DNA of 64,000 nucleotides from an uncultured Isosphaeraceae bacterium (GCA_945957605.1 CAMFLR010000010.1:62001-126000); one strand, 5' to 3'; counted from the first letter of the stretch, positions 28,881 to 37,602 are shown. The notes: generated by a model from the sequence alone, not told the origin. A program made the numbers and translations.

Positions 28881-29960
28881 TTACATCTCATCCGGCAAAT
28901 CGCCGATGGGCGGAAGTGATTGGCCGTTTTCGTCGATGCGGAACTCGGCGAGCTTTTTATGGAGCGTGTTGCGGTTGATTCCTAGCCGCGCGGCGGCTTT
29001 GATTTGCACGCGCTCGCAGGAGGCGAGCACCTGTTCGATCAGCTCGCGCTCGACCTGACCGACGATCCGGTCGTACAGGTTGTTCGCCTGCGGGCCGGCG
29101 GCACGAAGCCCCTGGCGCACCAGTTCGGCCGTGAGGGCGGCGGGGTCGCTGGTTCGGGCGCGAATCGGGCGAGGAGGGGCCTCGCCGCGAAGCTGGGGCG
29201 GGAGGTGTTCGACGGTGAGCTCGGGACCTTCACCCAGCACGACGCCGCGCTCGACGTAGTTTTGCAACTCGCGGACGTTGCCTGGCCAGTCATGCTCGCG
29301 AAGCCGGCGCATTGCTTCGGCCGAAACGCGGCGGACGTCGCGGCGGTTCTGGTCGCTGTACCGTTTGAGGAAGAACTCGACGAGGATCGGGATGTCTTCC
29401 CTGCGCTCGCGCAGTGGGGGCAGATAAATCGGCACGACGTTCAGGCGATAGTACAAGTCTTCGCGGAACCGGCCGCTGTCGATTTCGTCGAGCAGGTCGC
29501 GGTTGGTGGCGGCGATCAGGCGCGTGTCGACCTTGTTCGTGCGGGTGTCACCGACGCGTTCGAATTCGCCTTCTTGCAGCACGCGCAGCAGTTTCACCTG
29601 CAACTTGGGCGAGGTGCTGTTGATTTCGTCGAGGAAGATGCTGCCGGTGTGAGCGGCTTCGAAGCGACCGGTGCGGTTGTCGAGCGCGCCGGTGAACGAG
29701 CCTTTGACGTGGCCGAACAGTTCCGATTCGAGCAGGCTTTCAGTCAGTGCGCCGCAATTGACGCGGATGTAAGGGCCCGACTGGCGTGGGCTGAGGTCGT
29801 GGATGGCGCGGGCGATCAGTTCCTTGCCGCTGCCGGTCTCGCCGACGATGAGAACCGCGGCGCGCGCGGGCGCGACCTGGCGCGTGGTCCGGGCGACCTC
29901 GCGAATGGCTGCGCTACTGCCGATCACCCCGGGAAGGGCCTGTTCGTGGGACGTGGTCAT
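28881..29960 (-). CDS. Sigma-54-dependent activator lacking a receiver domain
   Basis: A 359-residue bacterial enhancer-binding protein. The AAA+ domain begins almost at the N-terminus (GSSAAIREVARTTRQVA), with Walker A GETGSGKE near residue 40, the sigma-54 contact loop ELFGHVKGSFTGA (GSFTGA in place of GAFTGA), Walker B IFLDEIN and the arginine region LYYRLNVVPIYLPPLRER. A Fis-type helix-turn-helix ends the protein (IKAAARLGINRNTLHKKLAEF). There is no receiver, GAF or PAS domain, so activity must be controlled by a partner or by expression level, as in PspF-like proteins. Ser for Ala in the loop is tolerated in some family members. Repeats flank the gene on both sides. Confidence 0.92.
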   Translation of the reverse strand: MTTSHEQALPGVIGSSAAIREVARTTRQVAPARAAVLIVGETGSGKELIARAIHDLSPRQSGPYIRVNCGALTESLLESELFGHVKGSFTGALDNRTGRFEAAHTGSIFLDEINSTSPKLQVKLLRVLQEGEFERVGDTRTNKVDTRLIAATNRDLLDEIDSGRFREDLYYRLNVVPIYLPPLRERREDIPILVEFFLKRYSDQNRRDVRRVSAEAMRRLREHDWPGNVRELQNYVERGVVLGEGPELTVEHLPPQLRGEAPPRPIRARTSDPAALTAELVRQGLRAAGPQANNLYDRIVGQVERELIEQVLASCERVQIKAAARLGINRNTLHKKLAEFRIDENGQSLPPIGDLPDEM

Positions 29961-30117
29961 CGGTGCAACATCTCTGGGAGCGAAACCTCAAAGCCGTTCC
30001 ATCATGCAGCGGCGACGTGGAACAAGGCACGCGCGGAGAGACGCGATACCAAATCAATCGGATGTGAAAGAACTCTCATAAGAGCTGTGCAGTTGGTGTT
30101 GGATGCAAGGGGAAACT

Positions 30118-30208
30118 GGGTGGCCGGGACAACTTGTTGTCCCGGTCGCGAAGCGACATGAGGAGATCGGAGACTTGTCCGCTTTGCCCTCTCTTGGCTA
30201 CGCCACCC
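30118..30208 (+). repeat. Family A repeat with deleted right palindrome
   Basis: Intact left arm (GGGTGGCC, GGACAACTTGTTGTCC, CGCGAAGCGAC); the right arm runs CCTCTCTTGGCTACGCCACCC, having lost exactly the inner palindrome. The gap from 29961 to 30371 holds this unit and a family D copy and no gene. Confidence 0.82.
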
Positions 30209-30280
30209 AATCCTATCCATTCCATTGTCCCAACCACTTCACTCCTATCTCGGCCTGCGGAAAGCAATTCATTCAAGCGT

Positions 30281-30331
30281 CGGGAACCCTGGGGCTTCCT
30301 TCGTTTCAACTCAGTCCAGCCCCAGCCACCC
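30281..30331. repeat. Family D repeat, inverted copy
   Basis: On the opposite strand it reads GGGTGGCTGGGGCTGGACTG and continues to GAAGGAAGCCCCAGGGTTCCC in shortened stem form (stem CTGGGGCT/AGCCCCAG). Inverted relative to 28660-28702, so the two copies bracket the sigma-54 activator gene together with two family A units. Confidence 0.8.
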
Positions 30332-30371
30332 AATCCGATATCCTACGTGTGACAAAAGCCCTCGGCCAACC

Positions 30372-32585
30372 TCAGCGTGTCACGGAATAGCCTGGTCGTT
30401 GCGATTGAACCGGGCGAGCCGCCTGCGCGGGCTTGCGCTTGAGCGCGTCGACAATTCCCTTGAGCGTGCTGCTCATCGCCACATCGGTCTCGTCGCGAAT
30501 CAGGTCGGTCAACCGGCGCTCCTGGTCGTGGCTCACCAGCGGGCCGAATCGCTTGATGCTCTTCACGAGCTGGCTCGAAGCAACCAGCCGCAGCTCGTTG
30601 CCGAGCGAGGGATTCAGCACCACATCGGCGAGGTCGCGCTGGGCGTCGATCGTCGCGAGGTCGCCAAGCGCCACGGCCGCGTGTTCCGCGGTGGACGGTG
30701 TGTTGACGGCGATTGTCAGCGAAGGGCCGGCCATCGGCAATTCGCCCTCGAAGGGATTGCCGTTATTGGTCGCGATCTGGCCGAGCAGCGTCGATGCCTT
30801 GAGTGCCAGACCCAGCCGCTCTTGATTGGAAAGCGGCTTGGCGTGCAAGCGGGCGAGGCTGTCGTCAATCTGGCGCTTGAAGAGGGTCGCTTCGGTCGGG
30901 GTGATCAAGAACCGCACGTTCGGGAAGCTTTCGAGCTTGGGCTCGATGACGAACCGCATCGCCTGCGACCCGACGATGAACGTGGGAATGCCGGCGGTGT
31001 GGTTATCGGCCCGCAGGTTCGAGAGCGTGTCGAGCAGACGCCACGAGCCTTGCACGAGGTCGGGGTCGATGACGATCAGCTCGACGTCCGCCGAGTTGGC
31101 GGCGATTCGGAAGCCCACTTCACCAGTGGCGGCGAGCACGGCGTCGTAACCGATGGTCTTGAGATAACCGAGCACCTGCGCGCCTCGCATCAGGTTGCCG
31201 TCGATGACGACGGCGCGAGGATAGGGTGCGATTGCGGCGAACCGGGAGAGCGTGGGAACGACGCGGCTCGAACCGGCGAACGCACGCCGAGGGTTGAGCC
31301 CGACGATCGCCTCGGCCGCAGCGAATTGGACGCGGCGATCGGTCGAAGAAAGCGCAGTGACAAATGATGTAAGCGACTCGGGCGACTTGGCGTCGGTCGC
31401 CTTCGCGAGCAGCGGAATCGCGGCGGCGACAACGTCGTAACGCTTGTCGGCGATTGCTCGCTTGAGCACTTCGCTGAGAACGTTAGCACCCGCGGCGGAC
31501 GCTTCTTTCGTTGCGGCGTCGCGATTGGTTTCACGTTCAAGCAGGAGCGTCACATAATCGACGCGTGAGCCAAGATCCTTGGGATCAAGCGTGGCAGCAG
31601 CGCGGGCGAATCGCAGGCCGCGGGCGACGGCCGCATCGACGCGTGTCGACGGCTTCGCAACCACGGTGTTGGCGTTCGCGTCCCAGGCCCAGATGTTCTC
31701 GGGCGCGGCGGCGATGTGAGGCAGGTCGAGATACGTCACACGGGCGGCTTCGTCGAGCACGCGAACCGGCTTAAGCGGCTGGGCTTCGTAACGAACGCCG
31801 GTGATCCGGGCGATGGCGTCTTGCGCGGCCTTGGCCTGGGGCTTGCCGGAAGTGGCGGCGATCGTCAGGTCGGGAACCGCGCGGGTATCGCCGGTGTTGC
31901 CAAGGATTTGTGCGACCGAAGTGGCGACTTCGGGCGGCCCTTCGTTGAGTGCGGCGGTCAGGGGACCGAACGCCGAGCCTTCGAGCTTCGCCATACCGTT
32001 CATCAGGCTGGCACGCCCCTGAGGGGTGAGCGAGGTGTCTTGCAGGCCGCTGATGAGCGTGGGAAAGGCGTACTCGCCAGCTTCGTGCAACTGCTCGAGC
32101 GCGATGTTGCGTTCTTCGTTCGTACCAGCGAGGCCGGTCATCGCGGTCTTGAGCCGTTCGGGGCGGGTGGCGACCTTGCGGCTCGCTTCGGCAACGGCTT
32201 GCGTCAATCGTTCGCCGGCAGCGCGGGTTTCTTTGTAGTCGAGCAGGCGGAGGAACGAGTTGTGGCCGAATTGCTCGCGAAGGCGGACAAGCGTGTCGTC
32301 GTCGGGCTTGAGCGCTTCGAACTTGGTGAGGAAGGGAGCGGCTTTGTTGATCTGGCCGGTGCGGATGAGGTAGTCGACGACTTCCCAGTAATCGACCGGC
32401 GTTTTCAGCGGCGCGACGAATGATTCGGGGCCGGGTATCTGGCCGAATGCGGGAACGCCGACGCCAAGCGCCAGGCCGAGGCCCAGCACGCTTGGCGAAA
32501 GCCAGCCACGCGCGGCGAGAAGGCGTAGGGAAAACGCCTTCCCGCGTGAGGTCGATGAGGGAGTCGGCTGGACGATGGGGGTCAT
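30372..32585 (-). CDS. Exported HEAT-repeat protein with a receiver-like domain
   Basis: A 737-residue protein. An N-terminal hydrophobic signal (WLSPSVLGLGLALGVGVPAFG, about residues 28-48) indicates export. Residues about 60-440 are helical with HEAT-like pairs (LAGTNEERNIALEQLHEAGE; TSVAQILGNTGDTRAVPDLT; VTALSSTDRRVQFAAAEAI). Residues about 455-570 look like a CheY-type alpha/beta fold: RAVVIDGNLMRGAQVLGYLK, IGYDAVLAATGEVGF, VELIVIDPDL and AGIPTFIVGS, with Asp in the phosphoacceptor-like place. A final helical region follows. The ATG overlaps the lysA stop as ATGA, so translation is coupled. A receiver-like fold outside the cytoplasm would be odd; the domain call is moderate. Confidence 0.72.
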   Translation of the reverse strand: MTPIVQPTPSSTSRGKAFSLRLLAARGWLSPSVLGLGLALGVGVPAFGQIPGPESFVAPLKTPVDYWEVVDYLIRTGQINKAAPFLTKFEALKPDDDTLVRLREQFGHNSFLRLLDYKETRAAGERLTQAVAEASRKVATRPERLKTAMTGLAGTNEERNIALEQLHEAGEYAFPTLISGLQDTSLTPQGRASLMNGMAKLEGSAFGPLTAALNEGPPEVATSVAQILGNTGDTRAVPDLTIAATSGKPQAKAAQDAIARITGVRYEAQPLKPVRVLDEAARVTYLDLPHIAAAPENIWAWDANANTVVAKPSTRVDAAVARGLRFARAAATLDPKDLGSRVDYVTLLLERETNRDAATKEASAAGANVLSEVLKRAIADKRYDVVAAAIPLLAKATDAKSPESLTSFVTALSSTDRRVQFAAAEAIVGLNPRRAFAGSSRVVPTLSRFAAIAPYPRAVVIDGNLMRGAQVLGYLKTIGYDAVLAATGEVGFRIAANSADVELIVIDPDLVQGSWRLLDTLSNLRADNHTAGIPTFIVGSQAMRFVIEPKLESFPNVRFLITPTEATLFKRQIDDSLARLHAKPLSNQERLGLALKASTLLGQIATNNGNPFEGELPMAGPSLTIAVNTPSTAEHAAVALGDLATIDAQRDLADVVLNPSLGNELRLVASSQLVKSIKRFGPLVSHDQERRLTDLIRDETDVAMSSTLKGIVDALKRKPAQAARPVQSQRPGYSVTR

Positions 32586-33889
32586 CCCAAGGCTCCGGGC
32601 GCGCCTATGGCGGCAAGTTCCTGTTCGACCAGATCTTCGTACGTTTCCCGCCGCCGGGCCAACCGGGCGGTATCCCCGTCCACGAGGATTTCCGCGGCGC
32701 GAGGACGCGTATTGTAATTCGACGACATGACCATGCCATAGGCCCCAGCAGAGAAGACCGCGATCAGGTCGCCTCGATCGAGGGCGGGCAGCGAGCGATC
32801 CTTGGCAAGGAAGTCGCCGCTTTCGCAAACCGGGCCGACAACGTCCCAGTGTTGCGTACCTTCAATCTCAGCTTCGTAATCGGCGGGCGGGGCGGGGAAG
32901 CCCTTGGGGACAGAGACGGGCCAGATCCGGTGGAACGATTCATAGAGCGCGGGACGGATGAGGTCGTTCATCGCCGCGTCCTGAATCAGGAACCGCTTCT
33001 CACCCGACTGCTTCGTATATAACACACGACTGACCAGGATGCCTGAATTGCCCGCGATCACGCGCCCCGGTTCCATGGCAATGTGGCAGCCGGTCGGCTT
33101 AATTACCGGGACAATCACCTTGGCGAACTCTTCGATCGCCTTGGCTTCGTTCCCCCGGTAATTGATGCCGAATCCTCCGCCCATATTGAACCAGGAAATC
33201 GGGTGACCCATTTCGCGGAACTGCGCGATCAGCGTTACCGCCTTGCCCGCAGCGCCCGCATAGGGCTCGGTGGTTGTGATCTGGGAACCTATGTGCATGT
33301 GGACGCCAATCATCGACACGTTGGGATTGCCGACAATCGCTTGTCCCAGCGCCAGCGATCGGTCGATGTCCATACCGAACTTCGACTCTTTTTTCCCCGT
33401 CGAGATGTAGCGGTGGGTCTTGGGGTCGACATCCGGATTAACCCGCAAAGCCACGGGCGCCACTTTCCCCAGATTCTTTGCGACCCTCACAATCGCGTCG
33501 AGCTCTGCTTCACTCTCGACGTTGAACATGAGGACGCCCGCGTTCAATCCCGCGGCGATCTCTTCATCGGTTTTGCCGACGCCCGCGAACACCGTCCGGC
33601 CCGGCTGGCCGCCGGATTTTTGCACGCGATAAAGCTCGCCACCGGAGACGACGTCGAAGCCGCTGCCGGCCTCTTGCATCACCTTGAGGATCGACAGGTT
33701 CGAGTTCGCTTTCACCGAGTAGCAAACGAGCGGATTCAGTTCGGCGAAGGCGGTTTGCAAGGATTTCAACACGCCAACAATTGTCGCCTGACTGTAAATA
33801 TAAAGCGGTGTGCCAAACTTCTCGGCGAGCGCCGCCACCGAAAGGTTCTCGCAATAAAGCTGACCGTCGCGATACTGAAAGTGATCCAT
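32582..33889 (-). CDS. lysA: Diaminopimelate decarboxylase
   Basis: PLP enzyme of fold type III (435 residues) that decarboxylates meso-diaminopimelate to lysine, the last step of lysine synthesis. The PLP lysine is in CYSVKANSN (Lys60). Other family motifs are FDVVSGGELYR, HMHIGSQI near residue 200, the glycine-rich NMGGGFGINY, EPGRVIAGNSG and GPVCESGDFLA, with a conserved Cys supplied to the neighbouring active site. The frame is open to 34093 through a family A repeat; MDHFQYRDGQL at 33889 is the natural start. The stop overlaps the next gene by ATGA. Confidence 0.95.
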   Translation of the reverse strand: MDHFQYRDGQLYCENLSVAALAEKFGTPLYIYSQATIVGVLKSLQTAFAELNPLVCYSVKANSNLSILKVMQEAGSGFDVVSGGELYRVQKSGGQPGRTVFAGVGKTDEEIAAGLNAGVLMFNVESEAELDAIVRVAKNLGKVAPVALRVNPDVDPKTHRYISTGKKESKFGMDIDRSLALGQAIVGNPNVSMIGVHMHIGSQITTTEPYAGAAGKAVTLIAQFREMGHPISWFNMGGGFGINYRGNEAKAIEEFAKVIVPVIKPTGCHIAMEPGRVIAGNSGILVSRVLYTKQSGEKRFLIQDAAMNDLIRPALYESFHRIWPVSVPKGFPAPPADYEAEIEGTQHWDVVGPVCESGDFLAKDRSLPALDRGDLIAVFSAGAYGMVMSSNYNTRPRAAEILVDGDTARLARRRETYEDLVEQELAAIGAPGALG

Positions 33890-33993
33890 TGAAATCGATC
33901 CGCGAATGCTTGAGGACGAATGGGACGGGTGAAGTAACGTGTCAGAGATGCTTGTACGAGTTACGCACGAGAGATTGGATGCGAGAAGAAATG

Positions 33994-34109
33994 GGGTAGC
34001 CGGGACAACTCGTTGTTCCGGTCGCGAAGCGACAAGAGGATAACGGAAACGTGTCCGCTTTGCCCTCTTGTGGCTGCGCCACCTGGACAACAAGTTGTCC
34101 AGGCTACCC
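33994..34109 (+). repeat. Family A repeat, full unit, well preserved
   Basis: 116 bp: GGGTAGCC box, GGACAACTCGTTGTTCC, GGTCGCGAAGCGACAAGAGG, 24-base spacer with TCCGCTTTGC, CCTCTTGTGGCTGCGCCACC, GGACAACAAGTTGTCC, GGCTACCC. Both ends show the GGGTAGC variant. It lies 104 bases upstream of lysA, so it may sit in that gene's promoter region or at the end of the upstream pair's transcript. Confidence 0.92.
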
Positions 34110-34165
34110 AGTTCCGTTCACTGCGTTGATCCAACCTTGTAACTCCTAAACCGATCAGATTGATG

Positions 34166-34711
34166 CTAGGGCAGAAGCCGGCCCTTCAAGAGATCATATG
34201 TTTCCTTGCGGATTTTCGTGTCGACCTCGTCGAAAACCGACAGGCGCTTGCCCTCGGCATCGACCTGTTCGGTGTGAATCGACACGCCGCGCGGGGTGAC
34301 CTTGGCGGTGTTCTTGAAAATGCCAGGCACTTCCTTCATCACGATATTCGACGACCACGAAGTCCAGCCCCAGGCCGGGCCGGCGAGCCGCCCCTTGCCG
34401 CGAACACGCTCGTTCTGCTCGCCGATCGACGCGGTATCGCCCTGGTCATCAACCACCCATTCGAGCGTGACGACCGTGGGCAATGCGTCGGGAGCAGGGT
34501 CGAGGGCGATTTGCGTTTCGACGATCTTGCGATCGGCCGGGCGAAACTCGCGGCGCACCAGACCGGTGAGGATTCCCACCGGCTTGCCGTCAGCAGAAAA
34601 AACACGTGCCTCGCTTAAATAATACTCAACGCGAGGAGGCGGCAGCGGTGGTGCGGCTGTGCGCTTTTGCGTCACGTTGGCGAGCATTAATAAGAGAGCG
34701 AGTGATGTCAT
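34166..34711 (-). CDS. Exported protein, second of a tandem pair
   Basis: A 181-residue protein with a short N-terminal hydrophobic stretch (MTSLALLLMLANV). It is a diverged copy of the gene upstream: both have YYLSEARV/YYLGESNV, DGKPVGILTGLVRREF / DGKSLGNLVTLIKREQF, KIVET and a WGWTSWS/WDWSGWT block, then a closing TYDLLKGRLLP / TYELFRTKLLP. No named family recognised. The layout of paired strands suggests a beta sandwich or lipocalin-like fold (inference). Its ATG overlaps the stop of the upstream gene by one base (TAATG). Confidence 0.7.
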   Translation of the reverse strand: MTSLALLLMLANVTQKRTAAPPLPPPRVEYYLSEARVFSADGKPVGILTGLVRREFRPADRKIVETQIALDPAPDALPTVVTLEWVVDDQGDTASIGEQNERVRGKGRLAGPAWGWTSWSSNIVMKEVPGIFKNTAKVTPRGVSIHTEQVDAEGKRLSVFDEVDTKIRKETYDLLKGRLLP

Positions 34712-35250
34712 TATTTAGGAGCCCTGGGCAGCAGCTTCGTGCGGAAGAGTTCGTAGGTGCCACCGTCAATTTTGGCGTGATCTTCGGTGTACTTCGCGCG
34801 AGTCACGCCGTCGGGCCCAACGAGTTCCTTGACGATGGTGAGCCCGCGTTCGGTGCGCTGAGCGTGGCCGCGAATGATGCCAGCAGCGGTTTGCGTGACG
34901 ATCGTCCAGCCCGACCAGTCCCACGACTTACCCGTGAGTTCCCCTTTGCCTGAGAACGCGTTCGACTGCTCCTTCACGCGGAAGTTCGAGCCTTCAACCA
35001 CCCACACAGACACATATTCCGTGGCAGGTTCGCGGCGATTCGATGAGACGAGTACCATCGTCTCGACGATTTTACCCTGGGCGGGGAACTGCTCGCGTTT
35101 GATGAGCGTGACAAGATTGCCGAGGGATTTGCCGTCGGGCGTGGTGACGTTCGACTCGCCGAGATAATACGTAGCCGACGCCTGCGCTGGAGCCTGTGCA
35201 GGCTCGGCGGCGAGGCACGTCGCGACGATGAGGGCGAATCCGAACGTCAT
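34711..35250 (-). CDS. Exported protein, first of a tandem pair
   Basis: A 179-residue protein with a clear signal peptide (MTFGFALIVATCLAAEPAQA). The mature part is about 150 residues, strand-rich, and paralogous to the following gene, with shared KIVET and TYELFRTKLLP blocks. Function unknown. The two genes overlap by TAATG and must be co-translated. A family A repeat separates the pair from argH on the upstream side. Confidence 0.72.
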   Translation of the reverse strand: MTFGFALIVATCLAAEPAQAPAQASATYYLGESNVTTPDGKSLGNLVTLIKREQFPAQGKIVETMVLVSSNRREPATEYVSVWVVEGSNFRVKEQSNAFSGKGELTGKSWDWSGWTIVTQTAAGIIRGHAQRTERGLTIVKELVGPDGVTRAKYTEDHAKIDGGTYELFRTKLLPRAPK

Positions 35251-35312
35251 CGCCAGGGTTCCTTTCAGACTCAGTTACGAATTACGCGTCTGGACTACGA
35301 GATGACAGTAAT

Positions 35313-35427
35313 GGGTGGCCGGGACAACTTGTTGTCCCGGTTGCGAAGCGACAAGAGGCTGTTGCAAACTATTCCGCTTTACCTCCTGTGGCTGCGCCAC
35401 TCGGACAACAAGTTGTCCGGGCCACCC
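35313..35427 (+). repeat. Family A repeat, full unit, well preserved
   Basis: 115 bp: GGGTGGCC, GGACAACTTGTTGTCC, GGTTGCGAAGCGACAAGAGG, spacer with TTCCGCTTTAC, CCTCCTGTGGCTGCGCCACT, GGACAACAAGTTGTCC, GGGCCACCC. It lies between argH (ending 51 bases away) and the start of the tandem exported pair, all on the minus strand. Confidence 0.92.
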
Positions 35428-35477
35428 TTTTCTATTTGGGACGTTGTCCTAAACGCATGACTCCTCACTCAAATCAA

Positions 35478-36878
35478 TCACGCAAGGCCGAGCCGGGTTT
35501 TCCAGTCGGCGAGCTGTTTTGCTACCTGTGCCGGGGCCGTTGAACCGTACGATTGAAACGCGTTCACCGCATTGACGACACCTAGCGACTGCTTCACAGC
35601 GCCGTCAAGCTTGGGATGCGCGGCGCGGAAGTCGTCCTCGCTGAGATCGGCGAGCCGTCCTCCGCGCTTCTCCGCCAGACCAACGAGATGGCCGACGATT
35701 TCATGCCCTGTCCGCTGAGGAACACCTTGTTTGATGAGGTATTCCATCAAGGTTGTGGCGTCGAGATAACCTTCATCAATCCGGGCCGAGATGCGATCGC
35801 CCCGCAGGCTAGCACCGTCGACCAGAAGGGCTGCTAGGTCGAGGCAGGAGTCGACGGTGTCGAACGCACTGAAGAGCGGTTCCTTGTCTTCCTGCAGGTC
35901 GCGATTGTAGGCGAGCGGCAGACCTTTCACGAGTACGAGCAGCGTCGTGAGCGAACCAATCACCCGCGCCGATCGGCCGCGAATCAGTTCGAGCACGTCG
36001 GGATTCTTTTTCTGCGGCATGATGCTGCTGCCCGTGCAGAGCTTGTCGGGCAGGGCAACGAACGAGAATTCTTGCGTGCTCCAGATCACCCACTCCTCAG
36101 CCCAACCGGCGAGGTGTTCGGCGATCATCGTCAGCACGAACAACGATTCGATCAAGAAGTCGCGATCGCTGGATACATCAAGACTGTTTCGCGCAACGTC
36201 ATCAAATTTGAGGTTATCAGCGACGTGCTGGCGGTCGATCGGCAGCGTCGTACCCGCGAGCGCGGCGGCACCAAGCGGCAAAACGTTGAGTCGTTTGCGG
36301 CAATCGGCCAGACGCGAGCGATCTCGCTCGTATTTCTCGACGTACGCCAGGAAATAGTGCGTCGCGAGAACCGGCTGAGCGCGCTGCATGTGCGTGTAGC
36401 CGGGCAGAATCATCCCCTCGTGCCGCGCGGCTGCGTTCACGAGGGAGACTTGCAACGCTTTGAGCCGTGCGTCGACTTGATCGAGTGCGTCGCGCGTCCA
36501 GAGCTTGACGTCGGTGACGACCTGGTCGTTGCGGCTGCGGGCGGTGTGGAGCTTGCGGCCGACGTCGCCGATCCGGTCGATCAGCGCGGCCTCGATATGC
36601 ATGTGGATATCTTCGCGTTCCAGAACGAATGGAAACGTCCCGGCGGCGATTTCGTCCCGAATTTCTGTCAGGCCACGCGCAATCTGGCGGCACTCGTCGT
36701 CGGTGATCAAACCGACCTTGGCAAGCATCTGAGCGTGGGCGATGGAGCCCCGGACGTCGTGCTCGAAGAGCCTGCGGTCAAAGGAGATCGACTCCGTGAA
36801 CTCCTCGACCCGACGATCCGTCGCTTCGCCAAACCGACCACCCCAAGGCTTGTCCGCCACCGTGCGCTTCTCCCGCAT
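35478..36878 (-). CDS. argH: Argininosuccinate lyase
   Basis: Cleaves argininosuccinate to arginine and fumarate, the last step of arginine synthesis. The 466 residues match the family throughout: KPWGGRFGEATDRRVEEFTE near the start, HTARSRNDQVVTD around residue 115, GYTHMQRAQPV near 160, and the superfamily signature GSSIMPQKKNPD near 285, whose first Ser is the catalytic base. The neighbour upstream is divergent, and two sets of direct repeats lie in the shared promoter region. argG is not in the window. Confidence 0.97.
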   Translation of the reverse strand: MREKRTVADKPWGGRFGEATDRRVEEFTESISFDRRLFEHDVRGSIAHAQMLAKVGLITDDECRQIARGLTEIRDEIAAGTFPFVLEREDIHMHIEAALIDRIGDVGRKLHTARSRNDQVVTDVKLWTRDALDQVDARLKALQVSLVNAAARHEGMILPGYTHMQRAQPVLATHYFLAYVEKYERDRSRLADCRKRLNVLPLGAAALAGTTLPIDRQHVADNLKFDDVARNSLDVSSDRDFLIESLFVLTMIAEHLAGWAEEWVIWSTQEFSFVALPDKLCTGSSIMPQKKNPDVLELIRGRSARVIGSLTTLLVLVKGLPLAYNRDLQEDKEPLFSAFDTVDSCLDLAALLVDGASLRGDRISARIDEGYLDATTLMEYLIKQGVPQRTGHEIVGHLVGLAEKRGGRLADLSEDDFRAAHPKLDGAVKQSLGVVNAVNAFQSYGSTAPAQVAKQLADWKTRLGLA

Positions 36879-36915
36879 TCGCTCATCAGCGTATCATCGA
36901 CTGCCTAACTGTATA

Positions 36916-36988
36916 GCAATCAATCGAGATAGTTTAGGCAATCAATCGAGGCTGGTCAATGAGCCAAGGCGTGGTTCGCTGGTCAATG
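36916..36988. promoter_or_regulatory. Two direct-repeat pairs upstream of argH
   Basis: GCAATCAATCGAG occurs at 36916-36928 and 36938-36950 (period 22, about two helical turns); GCTGGTCAATG occurs at 36951-36961 and 36978-36988 (period 27). They occupy the region between the divergent starts of argH and the small membrane protein gene. They do not resemble the ArgR box as I know it. Seen directly; a regulatory role is inference. Confidence 0.4.
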
Positions 36989-37066
36989 CAGGGCTTGGAG
37001 ATATAATAAGAGACGAAAGGCGCGCGAAACGAGCAAACTCGACGCTTTTCTGGACGGAGCGTTGAC

Positions 37067-37375
37067 GTGACGAGATCGTTTGATCCCGAATTTGACACTC
37101 CAAGCCCGCGGGTAAAGGGTGATCAGGGGCGACGGCAAGGCCGGCGTTTCAGCCTGCCCGTGCTGTTGCTGATCGGGCTTTGGCTGCTCATCCTCTGGAG
37201 TTTCGACCTACTTTTCCTGTTCCTGGCGTTTGCCGGGCTGATTGTCGGCGGGGTGCTGATCATCGCGCTGGCGATGGTGCCGAGCTTGCTGGGTTACTTT
37301 TTGTTCGGGCTTTACGACCGGCTGGTGGCCGCATTCCGCCGCGCAGGGAAGTGGCCGGAGGATGAGGTTTTTTGA
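37067..37375 (+). CDS. Small two-helix membrane protein, GTG start
   Basis: A 102-residue protein: a polar N-terminus of about 30 residues, a long hydrophobic hairpin (LPVLLLIGLWLLILWSFDLL, then FLAFAGLIVGGVLIIALAMV) and an amphipathic basic tail (RLVAAFRRAGKWPEDEVF). No family recognised. The GTG at 37067 is preceded by CGGAG at 7 bases, which decides the start. Divergent from argH. Confidence 0.65.
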   Translation: MTRSFDPEFDTPSPRVKGDQGRRQGRRFSLPVLLLIGLWLLILWSFDLLFLFLAFAGLIVGGVLIIALAMVPSLLGYFLFGLYDRLVAAFRRAGKWPEDEVF

Positions 37376-37407
37376 GGTAAGGAGTGGCCGGTGATTTTGC
37401 GATTCAG

Positions 37408-37530
37408 GGGTGGCAGGGGCAGAATGCCCAGGGCCAACCATCGCGACCGTTCCTGACACGCAAGTGATGGCCAATTCATCGCCGACGAACTCGGCACTTA
37501 CCAAGCTGGGGCATTCTGCCCCAGGCACCC
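37408..37530. repeat. Family E repeat, full unit, 123 bp
   Basis: Left arm GGGTGGC then AGGGGCAGAATGCCCAGG; right arm CTGGGGCATTCTGCCCCAGG then CACCC. Each arm is a GGGTGGC/GGGTGCC box plus a GGGCAGAATGCCC-type palindrome, and the two arms are inverted, exactly as in family A, but with unrelated palindrome sequence. Only this copy is in the window. It sits between the small membrane protein gene and the convergent DUF2325 gene. Confidence 0.75.
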
Positions 37531-37562
37531 AGCCACGGTCGTCCTGTGATAGATAAAGCGCA

Positions 37563-37602
37563 AACGCGGCGTCGACGGATATCCCGCCGGCGCCGCGTTC
37601 GT
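37563..37602 (-). terminator. Possible terminator of the DUF2325 gene
   Basis: On the minus strand AACGCGGCG pairs with CGCCGCGTT across about 18 bases, followed by TGCGCTTTAT. The stem is strong, the T-run poor. Confidence 0.4.

Noticed and set aside
30225..31367. 380-codon + strand frame opposite the HEAT-repeat gene
   Set aside because: Begins within a family D repeat and has no recognisable domain; shadow of the minus-strand gene.
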